A stretch of 6,453 nucleotides of DNA. Source: an uncultured Muribaculaceae bacterium. GTDB taxonomy: Bacteria; Bacteroidota; Bacteroidia; Bacteroidales; Muribaculaceae. Under the pieces are notes generated by a model. That model worked only from the letters and a program-made list of their open reading frames with translations. It was not told where the DNA came from and did no database searches. Positions 6,254 through 6,453 of the stretch are shown here, in pieces; the stretch's first letter is position 1; each line of letters opens with the position of its first letter. The position numbers were made by a program, and so were the translations under genes. The DNA is taken from positions 1 to 6,453 of the forward strand of contig CAJUBM010000144.1 in assembly GCA_910584735.1 (NCBI GenBank). Reading direction: 5' to 3'.

Positions 6254-6453
6254 ATGGCTAATCTTCTTTTAATCAGAGATTTGTGTGAGCGCAAGAAAAT
6301 GACTATTCGAGAGCTGTCGCAACGAATAGGCCGCGATGAAAGCTCCATACAGAGCGCAATCCGACGCGGTTCGACCAACTCGACAACAATAGAGCTAATC
6401 GCCAAAGAATTAGGCGTGTCGGCTGGTATCTTCTTCGACGGATTCGCCGCCGA
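6254..6453 (+). CDS. XRE/Cro-CI-family HTH transcriptional regulator (partial, 3' end outside window)
   Basis: ATG at 6254 opens a frame of 66 full codons to the window edge. The N-terminus is a canonical HTH_3/XRE domain: LIRDLCERKKMTIRELSQRI (residues 6-25, helices 1-2), GRDESSIQSAIRRG (26-39, recognition helix), then STTIELIAKELGVSAGIFFD (43-62, helices 4-5, with the typical end of the fold). Such proteins bind short operators as dimers and often act as the lysogeny or immunity repressor. It is the only rightward gene here and is divergent from the operon that begins at 6148, so it is the likely repressor of that operon and of itself. The C-terminal part, which would show a dimerisation or peptidase (LexA/CI-like S24) domain, lies outside the window. 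The leader before the ATG is AT-rich without a Shine-Dalgarno, as usual in Bacteroidetes. Confidence 0.9.
   Translation, partial: MANLLLIRDLCERKKMTIRELSQRIGRDESSIQSAIRRGSTNSTTIELIAKELGVSAGIFFDGFAA

Noticed and set aside
1..6453. CRISPR array, tRNA, rRNA or insertion-sequence ends
   Set aside because: No regularly spaced repeats, cloverleaf-like segments or transposase motifs were seen on either strand; the space is filled by the coding genes.

Overview
The window looks like the early / DNA-metabolism region of a temperate phage, prophage or related mobile element of a Bacteroidales-type host. No integrase or structural gene is visible, so the element type is inferred. Three things suggest the host: a perfect Bacteroidetes-type -7 box (TAnnTTTG) in front of the leftward operon, AT-rich leaders without recognisable Shine-Dalgarno sequences, and a gene set (primase-helicase with a DUF5906-like ATPase, orphan C5 methyltransferase, PAPS-reductase-like protein, small HTH proteins) familiar from Bacteroidales phages. 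Base composition is close to 50 % GC by eye.

Layout, right to left. At 6254-6453 (+) is the start of an XRE/Cro-CI-type repressor that runs off the right edge. A 105-bp AT-rich switch region (6149-6253) separates it from a leftward operon. That operon reads: a 96-codon protein with a possible Cro-like helix-turn-helix (5858-6148), a 93-codon protein of unknown function (5552-5833), a 59-codon basic protein overlapping it by 14 nt (5386-5565), a 129-nt leader with a G8 tract and possible hairpin, a 968-codon TOPRIM primase / P-loop helicase (2350-5256), a 466-codon C5-cytosine DNA methyltransferase (937-2337), and a PAPS-reductase/DndC-like PP-loop ATPase (1-940). The last runs off the left edge, and its start codon overlaps the methyltransferase stop codon (ATGA). 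Apart from the switch region and the 129-nt leader, the strand is almost completely coding, and no gene-free stretch exceeds 300 bases.

How it may work together (inference): the repressor and the first leftward product control divergent transcription. The leftward operon then makes a replication initiator (primase and helicase in one chain), followed by a translationally coupled pair of nucleic-acid-modification-type enzymes. No restriction endonuclease is visible, so the methyltransferase looks like an orphan that protects or regulates the element's own DNA. The points most worth checking are the methyltransferase / PP-loop enzyme pair, the G8 tract inside the methyltransferase gene (possible phase variation), its repeated target-recognition segment, and the cysteine-less zinc-ribbon remnant of the primase.
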